Part shown: positions 34,093-46,892 of the stretch, in pieces
How the letters are laid out: the number at the start of each line of letters is the position of its first letter
Position numbering within the stretch: position 1 is the stretch's first letter
DNA from: Nageia nagi
Lineage: Eukaryota; Pinophyta
NCBI GenBank assembly: GCA_050084985.1
Contig: JBITNC010000001.1
Location: 141,174,001-141,238,000, forward strand
DNA: 64,000 nt
Direction: 5' to 3'
Position numbers and translations under genes: made by a program
The notes under the pieces: generated by a model
Database searches by the model: none
Told to the model about the DNA's origin: nothing
What the model saw: the letters and a program-made list of their open reading frames with translations, nothing else

Positions 34093-35659
34093 GCTCTGCG
34101 TCACGGCGGTTTCGAGTCCGCGGCGGCCATTTAGATGTAGGCCTGTCCGGGGCTTGTGTGTAGAAGTTTAAATAGGACGAAGATCCTCGTTATTTTAACG
34201 AGCCGTAAAGATTTTGAGGTTGTTAGGCCGGCCCAAGTTTTTCGGCGCCCGCGAGAACGGCAGGCAACCGGCTTGGACGGGACGACGTTTACTTCGTCTT
34301 CTTGTGCGGCTAAGTGTTGTTTCGAAGCGCGACTGAAAAATCACGATAAAAATGTTGAAGATCACGTAAAGGAATGCTGAGCTGAATGCTTTGAGCGCGA
34401 ATCCGCGAAATTTGAGAAGGAGTAAGTCTCGGAGGGATTCGAACCTGCGCTGTTATTGAAAAGTAAGTTGCAAGTAGGCAATGGATGGAAGGATCGTAGA
34501 TTTGTTTAGGTAGAAGAAGAATCTCCGAGAGGCAGGTTGGCGAGGCTCTGATTCCTCCGGCGATGTATCTTGTCCAACGCTAGGCGGAGCTAGTTTTCCT
34601 TGGGGAGTAGTATTTTTCTAGGACTATAATATGACATTTTGTTCCCGTCTGTACAAAGCACTTGTCCGTTCCCGTACCTCTGAGGCACCGCTGCAATCTG
34701 AGTTAGTCTTCCGAGAAACAGTAGACGTATACGGACTACGACAGAACATTCATTTAGATTTCAATTATTTAGAAGTTTCGCCTGCATCGAGCCTACAGTG
34801 GAGAGAGTAGCTGGGGTATCTGTAGCGTTTACTGTAATGAGCATGTTCCATGGGTTTTTAATTCCTAATTCAAACTAAAGCATAGAGCAAAAGCAATTTT
34901 GTAAGTTCTAATGGTTGGTACTAGGAATTCCCATGTTGCTGTGGTTCGCTAGTTAAGCTTGGTTTTAGAGCAGACATTACTTTCAAAACCCACAATGTCT
35001 GTGGTTGTTTACATGGAGAAAAGAAAGGTGTAGTGGTGTGGGACGGTTCTCCCATGTATCATCACCTATGCACCAGGGGATGTTACTTTGACCAAATAGA
35101 AATGGTAGTTACGCTGGAATTACTCACCGGAAGAAAGTTAATACGGTGTCTGACGGGCCATGAATTCTGTGGGGAGAGTGTATTCGCTTTTTTGGACTTG
35201 GCAAGGCATGCCACACTTGGTCAAATTTGGTAGCAGAACTCTTGCAAACACGGGGAAAAGTTTTGGCCACTCTAAATGAGATTTTTGACATATAAGTGAG
35301 GGATGTTTTTCTCTCTGACTTGTAGGCTAACAGATTCTTGGAGATTTGATCCATTTTAACTTGTTTTGGATCATCTTACACAAGAACTAAGCTCTGAATT
35401 ACATGTAGAGTTGCATAACTGTGCTTCAAGGCCATTGTTTTATCTTGTTTTCTGTGTGTGATTCTATTGTGTCTGGAATCAACCTAACAAAAAAAGAGAA
35501 TAAAAACAAGCTGAAAAGACAGCTACGAACTGTTACAATCCTTTGCTTCAAAGAGCTGCAAAAACATTTTTGAGCCAAACCAACTTTCAACAGTCGCTTT
35601 CAAAAAGAGATTTATCCACCAGTTGTATCCAACAGACTATGCCTATCAACCTTGATACA

Positions 35660-36860
35660 ATTTTCTAAGATCTAACCGTTTTCTTCCCATTTAAGTTAGA
35701 CTCCCTTGCCACAATTAAAATTAGATCAGAAGGGAAATCATTCGGGGGAATCCATCTCTTATGCTCTTCTTTAAGAGTTCCCCAGTTTGCGAGCCAAGCT
35801 GCAGCACTGTTTCCTTCTCAAAAAACATGGCTAACTTCATATTCTTTAAAAGATTCTAATATTTGAAGGGTGTCCTGAAGTATCCTTGTCACCTTCCAAC
35901 TTAATTTAGCTTTCTCTTTTAGGCAACTAATTATATTCAGAGAGTCTACCTCCACCAACAATTTCTTTACCTTGATATCCTTTGCTAATTTAACACCAAC
36001 ATGAACAACTCTTGCTTCACCCAAATGGTTGGTCATTTCTTCAAAAAATTCTGCAAAAACACCAACCATACACATTATTTCTAATAACACCTTTCCAGGG
36101 TTTCCTTTAGAGGTGTCATCAAGATTAGTTTAAACCAATTTGTTTTCAGAGGTTACCATTTGTCATCTCTTTTTTTTTGAAGAAATTCATGCCTGAATTG
36201 GTTCAAGTGTCCATCTAACAGCCAAAGAAGCTTTCTCATTATTTGTTGTTTTATTCTCCAACTTGATGATGACTAAGTTATCCAAAATTGCTCCTTTAAC
36301 GGTTATTTCTGAAAATAGATATTTTTTCCTCTAAATATCTTCCTTTTTGTTTCCAACCTAATGCCCGGGGCATAATGAAATGGAATGATGTCCCATATTG
36401 CATTTAATCTTCTGCTTGTAAAAGGCCTATCTCACTGCTGCAACCTATCCAACATGTTGTTTGGGAAAACCCAATGAATTCCTATTATAGAGTACTTTCA
36501 TTCTAAAAAGAGATGATACACATATTATTCATTAGATTCACAAAGAACACATCTGCTAAGTAGATGAAAATCTTTTTTCTTCAGATTGTCCACAGCGAGA
36601 ATTTTATTCTGAAATGCTAGCCAAAGGAACATAGCAAATTTATGGGTAGCTTTTTTACTCCATATATAATTCCAAGGAAATCCTCCCTCTAAGTTCAATC
36701 ACAAGAGTGTCATAAGCCGATTTATATGTAAAAAAACCATTGGCACTAGATCCCCAAACAAGAGAATCTTTGTCCATTGTGCAACTTAAGAAATAAGATT
36801 TTAGTTTGAAATTAAGCAACCTAAAAGCCTCTTCCTTTTGGGGGTTGCTGTCTTTCAATT
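35660..36860 (-). pseudogene. LINE (non-LTR retrotransposon) 3' end: zf-RVT and RNase H
   Basis: 36655-36858 reads 'DSLVWGSSANGFFTYKSAY', then near 36620-36530 'FAMFLWLAFQNKILAVDNL' and 'RCVLCE', the zf-RVT region that follows reverse transcriptase in plant L1-type LINEs. Near 36140-35818, 'NLDDTSKGNPGKV', 'EARVVHVGVKLA', 'LLVEVDSLNIISCL' and 'EYEVSHVF' form the C-terminal RNase H (RVT_3), with Asp positions in the first and VEVDS motifs. Stops separate the pieces. The reverse transcriptase itself is not seen, as expected for a 5'-truncated LINE. It is antisense to the candidate host gene. Confidence 0.8.
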
Positions 36861-36864
36861 TTAT

Positions 36865-37272
36865 TTATTCTACACTTGGATTTTTTCTTACAATATAATC
36901 TTGAACAATACAACCATAGTGCATCTCGACTTCATTTCTAATTTTTGATAGTTTGTTGTCTTTACACAATGGATAACTGTCCAACCAAGCAACCTCCCAT
37001 AAAATGTACTTCAGTTCAAGTTTCAAATTTACAAAAGTAACATTATGGCACAATATTTCACATAAAAATTCTATTGCAATGTTTGTTGTGTGTATACATT
37101 GTGTTTCCCAAAATGACCAAGGGGAAGCATGGATTGATGATGTGTCTTGAGTTTGCATTCCCATGTTGAATGTTTGTGTCGTGTTGTTGGTTCTTGGAGT
37201 TGCATGATGTGTTTTGGGTTTGGATGTGGTTGGTGCAGTGGAGATGCATGGTGCCCTTAGCCCCAATTGCAT
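36865..37272 (-). pseudogene. possible upstream extension of the LINE
   Basis: A 135-codon minus-strand frame. The C-terminal part ('ALKYILWEVAWLDSYP'-like words and 'DYIVRKNPS') abuts the LINE frame at 36858 and may be the RT-to-zf-RVT linker. The N-terminal part (Thr, His and Asn rich) looks like non-coding DNA. The exact break between LINE and host sequence is not visible. Confidence 0.3.
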
Positions 37273-37309
37273 ATTTGGCTAAAAGACATAATTGTTGACG
37301 ACACTTTAT

Positions 37310-37400
37310 AGGTCAGGGGTGTGTAGCAGTTTGGTTAGCACCTTAGCTTTTAGAAAGAAGGTTGGTGGTTTTGATCCCACATACTCCTTGTGGTAATTGT
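37310..37400 (+). mobile_element. SINE-like tRNA-derived head
   Basis: 'TAGCAGTTTGGTTAGCACC' at 37324 resembles a pol III A box and 'GGTTTTGATCCC' at 37367 resembles a B box. They are 43 bp apart, as in tRNA-derived SINEs. The cloverleaf is not intact, so this is not a functional tRNA. It lies just right of the LINE in the candidate intron. The SINE body and tail were not delimited. Confidence 0.45.
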
Positions 37401-37539
37401 TGATTGCCCTATGGTGGTTCACTTGGCCCACATCTAGTCCAAATCAATGTTCGAAAGTTCGCTTCTCTCCACTAATTGTTTTCTTTGCTGAGGAGATTAA
37501 TTGGCGATTCGGCAAAAGTTTGGCAAAAAATAATGCAGA

Positions 37540-37760
37540 AAAAATATATCAGCAGTCATTTAATTTTTTTGTTTTAAATATTACAACAGTCTTTGCTATT
37601 GCAGCAGTTATTACAGCAGTCATTTGGTATTACAACAATCACTTGCAAGATCGGATTTAAATATTACCAAAACACATTACAAAAACACAGTCATTTGCTA
37701 TTACAACAATCTTGAAAACTGAAAAGTAGATCCTATTTTCTATTACCAAAACACCTGATA
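37540..37760. repeat. short interspersed 'attacaacagtcatttg' words
   Basis: Variants of 'cagtcatttg(c/g)tattac' and 'ttaccaaaacac' recur at least four times in 220 bp, forming a degenerate local repeat. No coding content. Confidence 0.55.
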
Positions 37761-40102
37761 TTGCATTATAGATGGGGATGACATGTTTTTCGTATCAAAA
37801 TACTGCATAATGCATAGACTGCATACTAACATAGTGAGTACATAAATTTCAAATACATTTGGCAATGTTTCTTTAATTTTTGCAAAAAACAAAAAATCCC
37901 TCAAAAACATCAAACATCTGAATATCTGGCAAAATCCGAATATTCTCCAAGATGCAATTTTTTCCGGATTTTTGGTGATTTTTCGTTTTCCCCTTCAACT
38001 GTGATTAATTGCGGATAATTGCAGGTTTTTAAATCTTTGGTCCAAATCATAATTTGTCAAGTCAACAAGTTAGTAGGATAAGAGCAACATGTAGCAGTAA
38101 TGGAGTGGTGGAAGAAAACATTTTTATGTTTCCTATAATAGAGACAGATCATGATATCATAGGAGCATGATTTTTAACGAATTGATTCTAGTTTTTGGTG
38201 CTCACTTCTTGTCAATTAATTGCCAAACTTCTAAGTGTCTTATTTGTTGCATACGAAGGTGGTTTGATCCCCTTTTTGCTGAGACACTTATTTCCATAGT
38301 TATCGAATACTTCCATTCCCCTGCTTGGATACTCAAAGTGATACATTGTATACATGTTGTATCTAGACATACACAAATGTATGCTAGCATCTAGGTTGTA
38401 TGTGATACATACAAATGCATTCCAAGTGTGCATGGAATTGTATCATCAACAATAGATTAAAAAGTAAAATAAAAAGATTTTTTTTTTTCTTATAAAATAG
38501 AACAGTGAAATTAATTTGTAAACAACAGTATAGAACCCAAAGAAAATTTGTATATCTCTCTATTTATGAAATGTGACACAGACATACATATTAAAGTTTA
38601 AACATCATACTGTGATACTATCATATTTAGTGCTTATATAATTATTTATGGTTTTCATTTAGATCTAGGCTAAAAGGGTGGGGTTCCCTCCTAGGCCCTC
38701 CCATCGCTTACTTTTAAGTGTTTATCTTTTCCTTTAGAATTGATATTTGAAAGTCATATCTTTCCACTTTTCAATACAATTGATTTCTCTAAGAAAGTAT
38801 GGTTCTGATGAACATTGCTTATTAGTTTTGATGATGGTTGATGTCTAATATTGGTTTGCCCATCCTTGATAATTGAGCAGTTGGAATGCACCCATATCTC
38901 CTTCATTTCCTTCATCTACAAATTCAATCTGGAATAATATTTGTCAAGCCATTGTTGTCAACTTGTACTCCTAGGAGGTTACATATAAGGGATCACATGA
39001 TTGAAAAATTTGAAGTTTTAAGCTAAATACAAAATGGAAAACACAAAATACTATTATAAAAAAGGAAAAAATAGTTTAGTCTCTTCAAATCCACTGGATT
39101 CTCTTGTCTTGTCGATGTTTTGTTCAAATCCTTGTATTTATTTATTCTTTCAGCCAGCTTTGGAAGTTCATAATTACTTTTCTTTTATGCAAATAGATTT
39201 AGAGTTTTCCTTGGTAAAGCTTTCTTCTAACTGCTATCTATATTTCTTCTCTCAATCAACCACTGAAATTGTAGTTTTGTTTTGAAGTTATAGTTTTCTT
39301 TTTTTGCAAATATATCTAGAGTTTTTATGTAGTTTCAAGGTGCAAGATAAGGGTGGGAGCCCCTTGTGGAGCCAGCTATCCCTTTACTCTCAAGGTTTAT
39401 CTTGTTGACATTTCTTTTCTTTCTTTTTTAAATTTAATGTTTCCAAACTGTATGGGAGCTAGTTGTCCCCAAGATGGTTGTGGGATAGAGTTCCTGAGAT
39501 GTCCAGACATCCTTGGTATGTTCAGATAGCTTTGGTACATCAAGGATGGCTTTTTCGTGTAACCTTGATGTATCAACGATGCTTGGACACCCTTAAATTT
39601 GCTATTGTTGGTTAGGACTTTTATAGGATGGGCCAAGATGGGGATAGCTGTAAAGTTTTAGCATAATGGGGGAACTGGGGACATTTTGTCTTGTTCTGCA
39701 GCCACTGTTCAAGAGAAACCAGACCTGGGAACAAATAAGTAGTCTGTTGAGGAACATGAAATGATTGATGCAGAGTTGTATACCCTACTGTCATTTTGTC
39801 TTCTTGCTAACAATATCCTACGTTCCTTTAAATAAGACTCTCAATCTTTGATTCTAAATTACGTGTTTTCTTTTGTCAAATTGTAGAACTTGATGAAAAT
39901 GGGAAGTTTGCATCTTTTGTTTTGTAAATTTTTGCACAAAAAGAAACTATGAACTTCGCTTATACTGATTAGAGTACATTATAAATTTCATTTACGTTTT
40001 TACTAATGGTTCATAAAGTCCTTGATAAAGCTCACCTTATTCTACATGTAAAAGTGCTTAGTAAAAATGAGTAACACATTCACTAAATTTGTTTTGAACG
40101 GA

Positions 40103-40862
40103 AACTTTAATGAGGAAATAATTCCTTCCATCGGATCTGCATTGTTTAACCTAGGATAAGTTAGTGTGGAGGACACTCCAAATTTGAGAGGATGTAGAGA
40201 AATATGTTAATGTCATAAAAGAATGCTGACAACTCCAAATTTGAGAGGATGTAGAGAAATATGTTAATGTCATAAAAGAATGCTGACAACTAGGGAAATA
40301 AAATATGTGCAATCACAATTTGGGACAAACATGCTTGTTTGAGCTTTCTCATTATTTGCAAGTGAACGTACAATGATAGGGAATTGATGAGGAATGTGAG
40401 ATTGAGAAATCTTGTAGCCCATTTTGATGAGAATTATAAGATTAAATATTGAAAATTGATGATGAGAAGTGAAATGTTACAAGATGTTTGAATTTATAAA
40501 ATATACATTCAACTTTCATGAGAAAATAACTCCTTTCGTTTTATTTATACTGTTTAACCTAGGATAAGTTATTATAGAGGGACAACTCCAGATTTGAGGG
40601 GATATAGAGTGATGCCATAAATAATGCTGAACCTGGGAAAGAAAATGCACAAATTCATCATAGCGGACAAAGATGTTTACTAGAGCTTTCTCATTATTCA
40701 CCAATAAGTGTATTATGATAGCACAACTGATGATGAATGTGAAATTGAGAAATTTTTTATGCCCATTTTGATGAGAATCATAAGATTCAATCCTGAAAAT
40801 TAATGTTGAGAAATTAAATGTTACAAGGAGCTGTCAATTTATATAATACATATTCATATAAT
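40103..40862. repeat. tandem duplication of a unit of about 350-400 bp
   Basis: 40103-40509 and 40510-40862 are diverged direct copies. Shared words include 'gtttaacctaggataagtt', 'gagctttctcattatt', 'cccattttgatgagaat' and 'aaatgttacaag'. The left copy contains an extra 57-bp near-perfect tandem duplication (40175-40288). No termini typical of a transposon were seen. Confidence 0.8.
40175..40288. repeat. 57-bp near-perfect tandem duplication
   Basis: 'actccaaatttgagagg' through 'gaatgctgac' occurs twice with a period of 57 bp and almost no differences. The surrounding 400-bp copies are well diverged, so this small duplication is much younger. Confidence 0.9.
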
Positions 40863-43509
40863 GTAAATCAAGAATCAATTACCGGTATTCATGAATGATT
40901 GTAACTTGGATGTTAGTGGATCTTTTGCGTTAGTGCATATGCAGTTTAATATGGCAATGCACAAAGATGTGGCTTTGTAGAACACAACAAGTTTACTTGC
41001 TTGAAATTGGTTCAAATTGTTTCCAACGGTGCAACACTCAATTGCTTGTGCTTGTATCAGCCCTCCATTGCATCACTCCATGATTTCATAGTCTACAGCT
41101 AAGCTTGATTTTCATACTAATTCACATTAAGAGTTTTAAACCCAAGTCTATTAAAAATTTAAACGAACAATTAGAGGTGTTTCAAGCAACGGTACAAAGT
41201 ATGGTTTTAGTGGCTCAAGGTTGAATGCCTACGTAAGCATGGTGCAAAGTTGTGTATGAACGCATATGAAGTTGAAGTAACCAATTTAAAAGTGATGAGG
41301 GTCATGATGTGCACCATGATGCTCGTTGCCCACATCAATTGATACATTGTGGTTTTGATGCTTTGTCATAAGAAGAACTAGGAGAAAAACAACCCCTAAT
41401 GGATTAATGAGGCTTTTTTGGGATTGGTAATGGTGTTAATAACCCAAGCTTACATTTTGTTGGCATCATGATGTTGTAAGACATGCAATATTTTATGTAT
41501 GCTTCAATATCTTAGTGCATTCTAGCAGCTAAACTAGCAGCAGAGTTGTTGAAGCATAGCAAGTCGTTTACTGATGCCAACGTATTTAAATAATTTTGAG
41601 TGATAAACATTCCAAATGAAATGTTTATGCAATAGATTATAAGGCCCACATAGATATCTAAGCCAATGTAATAACTTAAAGCCAAGTAATGACTCACATC
41701 ATGTTGATCATGTAGAAGATTGTTCTAGGTTATGGCAAAGTTTGAATGTGTTGCCCAGTCTCCATGATTTTGCCTGCATAAATTGAGCACTATCAAAAAT
41801 GTTGCTTGGTGGTCAACTAGAATGCATTGCAGATTTATTGTCCTTTCCTTTCTTGTGCTTTATCAGAAGCTGGAACCTGGTTTTCTCTATGCATGCAGGA
41901 AGTGAAGTGTTTCTCTACCTAAAATTAACTATTACCATTGCTTTTGTACACAAACAATGGCATGTAAGTCATTTTCATAGGTGGATTACCTTTTCATATT
42001 ATCAGTGGATGGGATGGAATGTAAGAGCACTGCATTGAATGCATAATTTGATGTGCAAATCTCAATCTTGAATGGATCTTTGATGCCTATCATGGCTGAC
42101 ACAACCCATAGCTGATTTGGTCTCCAAGGTGGGGCAAAGGACAACAGATAAGGAAACAACAACACAAGAAAGAGCACATGTGATATTATATTATTTACTG
42201 TGATGTTCAATTGTATTTTCATTTTTGCAAAAATGTTATACATGTAGGCAAGGAGTTCTCAAGAGTAAAGTAAATGTCAATAAGATCAACATCCACTAAG
42301 TATACCAGAAAACTACAAGAAGACTCTAAATTAATATGAGTCTGGCAACAACATTAAATGCATGTCCTCTTTTCATGAAGGATGGGAGATTTTTCCTGAA
42401 AATTCGCATTGAACATGGGCCTAGCCTGGTTCCACTCAGATCAGGAGTGGAACTGACTTGAGTTTTTTGAAAGCTCATTGCTGTGTAAGCCTTTAGTGAC
42501 CTGGTTTAATTTGCCACTAGAAGCAAGAGATTCTGTTAGTACATGAGGCCGAGAAAACTAGAGGTGTTTTGGGAACTATTTTAATAGTCTTGCAACATTT
42601 GGTGTTGGACTGAAATCTATATTGTGTTTAAAAGAAACTGAAATATGCTCATTTGAATATCAATGAGCTTGTTTATAGATATACGGTCTTAATCGTATCT
42701 TCTGATTTCTTTTGTATATTTTTAAATCTTCTGCTTCTTTGTTGATTTAACTTTCTTATGCTCTTGTCAGCGATAAAGTACAAGAAATTCCTTTAGTAAA
42801 ACATGATAATTTGTAGGTGTAAAAGCTTTAGGCTTTCATCAGAATAGGTCTTTTTGGTGGATGGAGTTTTCTTTTGTTTTGGTGAGAGAAACAGCAGAGT
42901 ATTCATTTGTCTACGTGGCTTTATCTTCTTCATACTTTTTGGATTTGATATGAATAGATGATAGCTTTGTTTTCCTTAGATGTTTCAAAGAAACTGAGTT
43001 TGTTTTCTTCCAAACTTATATCTTTAAGATTGAGCAGGAAAAATCAAGTAATGGTACAGAAATTGCCTTTGCTATAGCTGCTTTTAGGAACTACTAAGGG
43101 TAACCCAAGGTATGAATATTAAAGCTTTTGAATATGGTTTTTTATACTGTGAGTAATTTTGACTCTTTAATAGTGTAAATGGAATGTCCTGTGAAGTGTG
43201 GATGCATTTAGAGTTTGTAGATTCTTTACTTTAATTAGCTTTGTCTATTTTGAACTTAACATGTTAAATGTAGCATGCTCATTGAATTGAAGTATTGCAC
43301 ATAGAATGGTGTTTGCACCAATCTTCTGTAGTAATCTTCCTGCTTTTCTGGCAGGTCCATTGATGTATTAAATTGCATCCTGAAAGCAACCTAATGCCAT
43401 CTATTTAAAAGGATCAAACTATGGAAAATAACGGAATTTACTTTATGTTCTACAGTTCTACTTTATAGGTTGAAATGCTAACTTGTGAAAATGTGACTTT
43501 TTATTATAG

Positions 43510-43622
43510 TCTATATTGAGAAAGAACCTGAAATGGATATTCAATCACAGTTGAAGGTGGGTCAATATGCAGAAATCTGCAAGTGTAATGGACAATCTTT
43601 TAGTTCATGGATTGAAGCAAAG
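43510..43622 (+). CDS. candidate exon with Agenet/Tudor-like start
   Basis: Flanked by AG (43508-43509, or 43519-43520 for the in-phase model) and a GTTAGT donor at 43623. The open frame from ATG 43533 encodes 30 residues, 'MDIQSQLKVGQYAEICKC', then 'NGQSFSSWIEAK', ending in phase 0. The pattern 'F.VG..AE(V/I)....G...SW(F/I).AK' resembles the opening of plant Agenet (Tudor-related) domains, known chromatin-reader modules. Joined in phase to MDPTP it would add Lys-Glu-Pro-Glu before the Met. No later exon was recognised in the window. The domain call rests on about 25 residues. Confidence 0.4.
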
Positions 43623-44870
43623 GTTAGTTTGATGACTTATAGAACTATTCTATTTATAGGATTTTGAATTTTCTTATGTTTCATATTTCATGTCAGTAGT
43701 TTCTTTTCTACCATTAGGTATTTTTGTTGGCTACAATTCTTTTGTTAAAAGATTTCTGATACTTTCTCCATTGACATCTTGGTTCACGGTTCAGTCCTTA
43801 GATTTACTAATGATGAATTGTTATAAAGGTACAGAGACAGTAATAAATATTATTTGTGAGCATGATGACAAATCAGCCTAAAACAAAATAACTTTATTTT
43901 AATAGATTTTAGTAGTAGTACATAAACTAATGCTAAATGCTAATGCTTGGACTAGTTTTCGAAAGCATCTTATACTGTATTACAAAACATCAGCAGTACA
44001 TGTTAAGAATACCAAGATTCCAAAAGGTTGGACGAACAAGTTCCCGAGAACAGGGAATGGGGGAAATAATTTTTGGGGAACACCTTGGGAACAACAAGTA
44101 TACTAATGGTAAAAATTCCCAGAATTACCAGATTTTTTAAATTTCATAATTTCAAATTCATTATTATTATCAATTCAATCATGTATACAAAACTTAGAAC
44201 TGGAATTAGAAATCATGTCTGAATCAAAATAAGCCATAATCAATGATTATAAGACTCTAGACATAATGTCATCAAGTCTGATTCAGTCTAGTAAATAATG
44301 ATAGATGTGGAATCTCAAATCAGAAATACTAAAGCCTGAAATCATAGTAGTAAAACTTTAAAACTAAATAATACTAAGTAAATACATAGACTAGACTTGG
44401 TTGCTGTCTTTCTCCTTCATACTGCTGTCTTTTTCTTCGTGGGTGTTGTCAAAGAGTTTTTGGTGAGTATAAAATGAAGTGTTTTGTCTTTGCATGCATA
44501 TATACTATATAGTGTCACTTTTATAGTCTGGGTGGTGGGAACATTGATGGGACCTGTTGTGCCCACACAACACACCTCCAAATACAATATTTTGTGGACC
44601 CTATTTTTGCAAAGTTTGGAGACATGGTTTGGATCAGGTTCGCGAAAGGAATTGGCTTAGATGACTGAGGGTTTGATTTGAGCATTCAGAAGAGATGATA
44701 TCAGGGGACAAGGCATATAGATTACCCACAGAAGATCCTGAGATGATTCAAAGAATTCAGTCACCAGTTTTGGAGCCAAGGAGCCTGGATTCTAGGAACA
44801 TAGCATAACACAGTTTTTGGGTCTTGGAAAGGCCAATTGAAAATGAGCCTGATTTTGATCTTTGAGCAAT
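43623..44870. other. non-coding DNA, possible second intron
   Basis: No gene seen. If the exon at 43510-43622 is real, this starts its downstream intron, which would contain all the repeat DNA to the right. 44020-44120 holds short self-similar 'ttgggga/gggaac' words. Confidence 0.35.
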
Positions 44871-45292
44871 GCAAAATGTGAAGACATAAGGTTGTGTAAC
44901 ACCAAATTCTAAACTACTTTAATCCGGGAAGTTTTCAAATCAGATCAAAATTGCACCTAGGGGGTATAGACTTAGTTTTTGGTGCTTTAATGGCTTCAAG
45001 AAGAGTAAAATTGTGCCTAATTGGAAAAGATAATGTTTTTTTTTACTCAAGTTGAATGTAAAATGTGAAGATATGGTCAAGAGGAGCTTGGAAAATAAGA
45101 ATATTTAAACTTGGAACTTTTCCATTTGCACCAAAATTGTGTCCTCTAGGAAAAGGCGCTGTTTTCAGTCTTACTCCCACAAAACCAATAAACATGCTTA
45201 TACCCTCCATGAACACTTGAAGATGACAAATTTTGATCTTTGAAATATCAAAAATTAGAGATATGGGTATTTTGGAGGCCATCAAGTTAGAC

Positions 45293-46027
45293 CAAAGTTG
45301 TCAGACTCGGAATTGGATCGGAATCGTTTTGCTGGAAGATTTTGATTTTTTAAGAATCGGTAAAAAATCGGCCAATAAGAAAAACCAAGAATTTTTACAA
45401 TTTGACATTGAAACAAATCGTTTTTAGTTATCTCTCAACGTTGCATATAAAATAAAACAACATTCCATTTCAAATAACACATTACACAAGTGAAAACATA
45501 TTTCAACATTGGAAATTGTAGAGTTTTCAGTTTTGTATTACATATCGAATGTCCAAGGACCAAAACACATCAAAAATTTCCAAGTTCACAAAACAAAATC
45601 TGAACAAAAACATTTATCTAGATTCTAATGTCCATATTGTCTTTGTTTCCCCCTTATCAATCTATCTTTTGTGTCTTTAGCCCTGTTAGTGGTTTTTTTT
45701 GGTTCTTCTTCTTCTTGGGAATATAATGGATCCCCTACTTATGCTTGTGTTGCAATCTAGCTTAAATCATGCAAATGATGTTTCTCCTAGCTCCTCTTAG
45801 CTCTTCCTAGCTGAAGTTTGCAAGAAAATTTAAAAAAAATCCAAATTTGACCTTTTTTTCCTCCCTAGCCAGTGCCCGCAATTTTTTGCTGATTTTTTCT
45901 CGGGAATCAGCAAAAATCGCCATGTCAGCAAAAATAAAAAAATTGGAATCGGTTTAGAAAAAATCGTGTCTTCTCGATCCCCATTTTTTGCCCATTTTCC
46001 CAATATTTTGGTGAATTTTACAACTAT
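45293..46027. mobile_element. non-autonomous hAT-like element with 9-bp target duplication
   Basis: A 735-bp insertion in one unit of the 190-bp array. AAGTTAGAC flanks it exactly at 45284-45292 and 46028-46036, and uninterrupted units elsewhere read 'aacttagacatatttaaac', matching the joined flanks. The ends CAAAGTTGTCAGA and the reverse complement ATAGTTGTAAAA form a short imperfect inverted repeat. If one A is counted into the element, the duplication is the 8 bp usual for hAT transposons. No transposase is encoded. The interior has A/T runs and repeated 'aatcgg' and 'aaaaatcg' words. A Mutator-type 9-bp duplication is the alternative. Confidence 0.75.
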
Positions 46028-46892
46028 AAGTTAGACATATATTAAACTTGCAACATTTCAGTTTGCACCAAAATTGAAGGCATGCTGAGTAGGCATAGTT
46101 TTCAGTCTCTTACTCCCTTGAAGAGAGAAAACTCACACCTAATCTCTCTTGCACTTGAAAATGTGAAATTTTGAAGTTTGGAAAATCAAAATTTGGGCAT
46201 ATGGGTTTTAAAGATGGTACCAAATGAAGGGTAGTTAAACTTGCAATTTTTTTGAATTGCATCAAAATTGAATGCTAGAGGGGAAGGCACAATTTTGAAG
46301 GGTTGACAACTTGACTCACACTAAGAAGGTTAAAACAATGCCTAGCATGTCCATATGGCTATTTTGATAAAATTTGAAAATCAAATTTGAGCACATAGGT
46401 AAGTGAAGGGTGCAATTACAAGCACATAGGGTCAAAGAGGCATGTCAAAAGATGAGAGGGGCTTTCTATTAAGGTAGGCATAGTTTTGTGGTCTTTGTTC
46501 AAGCCTACCAAAGAGAGTAAGCAACCGCCTACTCCTCCAAGGCACAAATTTTGGAATTTTTGTAAAGTGAAGAATTAAAAATTGAAGATATGGGTATTTT
46601 GGAGGTCAACAACTTAGACATATTTAAACTTGCAACATTTCAATTTGCATCAAAGTTGCATCCTCCCCCTCATGGCACAGTTTTGAAGGCCTTACATCCA
46701 GCAAAAGAGAAATTTGTTGCCTAACATGCTCAATTGAACATTTTGGCATTTTTTTTTCTCAAAAATTGAATTTAAAGACATTGGTTTGTGCATTATGCGA
46801 TTTCATACATATTGATCAAAGGAGGATTCAAAATGACCAAATTTGCTACCCCAAATGGCTAGGCGTTGTTGTACTAGCTTTACTTATCATCT

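Larger units (their letters stand above)
33666..43520 (+). other. candidate first intron, about 9.8 kb
   Basis: Begins GTGAGTAA. Acceptor candidates are AG at 43508-43509 (after ttttattat) or AG at 43519-43520, which keeps the phase of the MDPTP exon. The interior is non-coding host DNA with a LINE fragment, a SINE-like head and local duplications listed separately. A further AG..gtatg pair brackets 43038-43109, but all three frames are closed there, so it could only be an untranslated exon. Confidence 0.4.

Noticed and set aside
34420-34445. tRNA T-arm-like word on the minus strand (GGTTCGAATCCCTCCGAG)
   Set aside because: The B-box consensus is perfect, but the T stem has mismatches. No A box, anticodon arm or acceptor stem partner lies at the right distance, so no tRNA can be called.
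43038-43109. Possible exon between 'gattgagcag' and 'gtatgaat'
   Set aside because: All three frames are closed and the acceptor lacks a pyrimidine tract. It could only be an untranslated exon.
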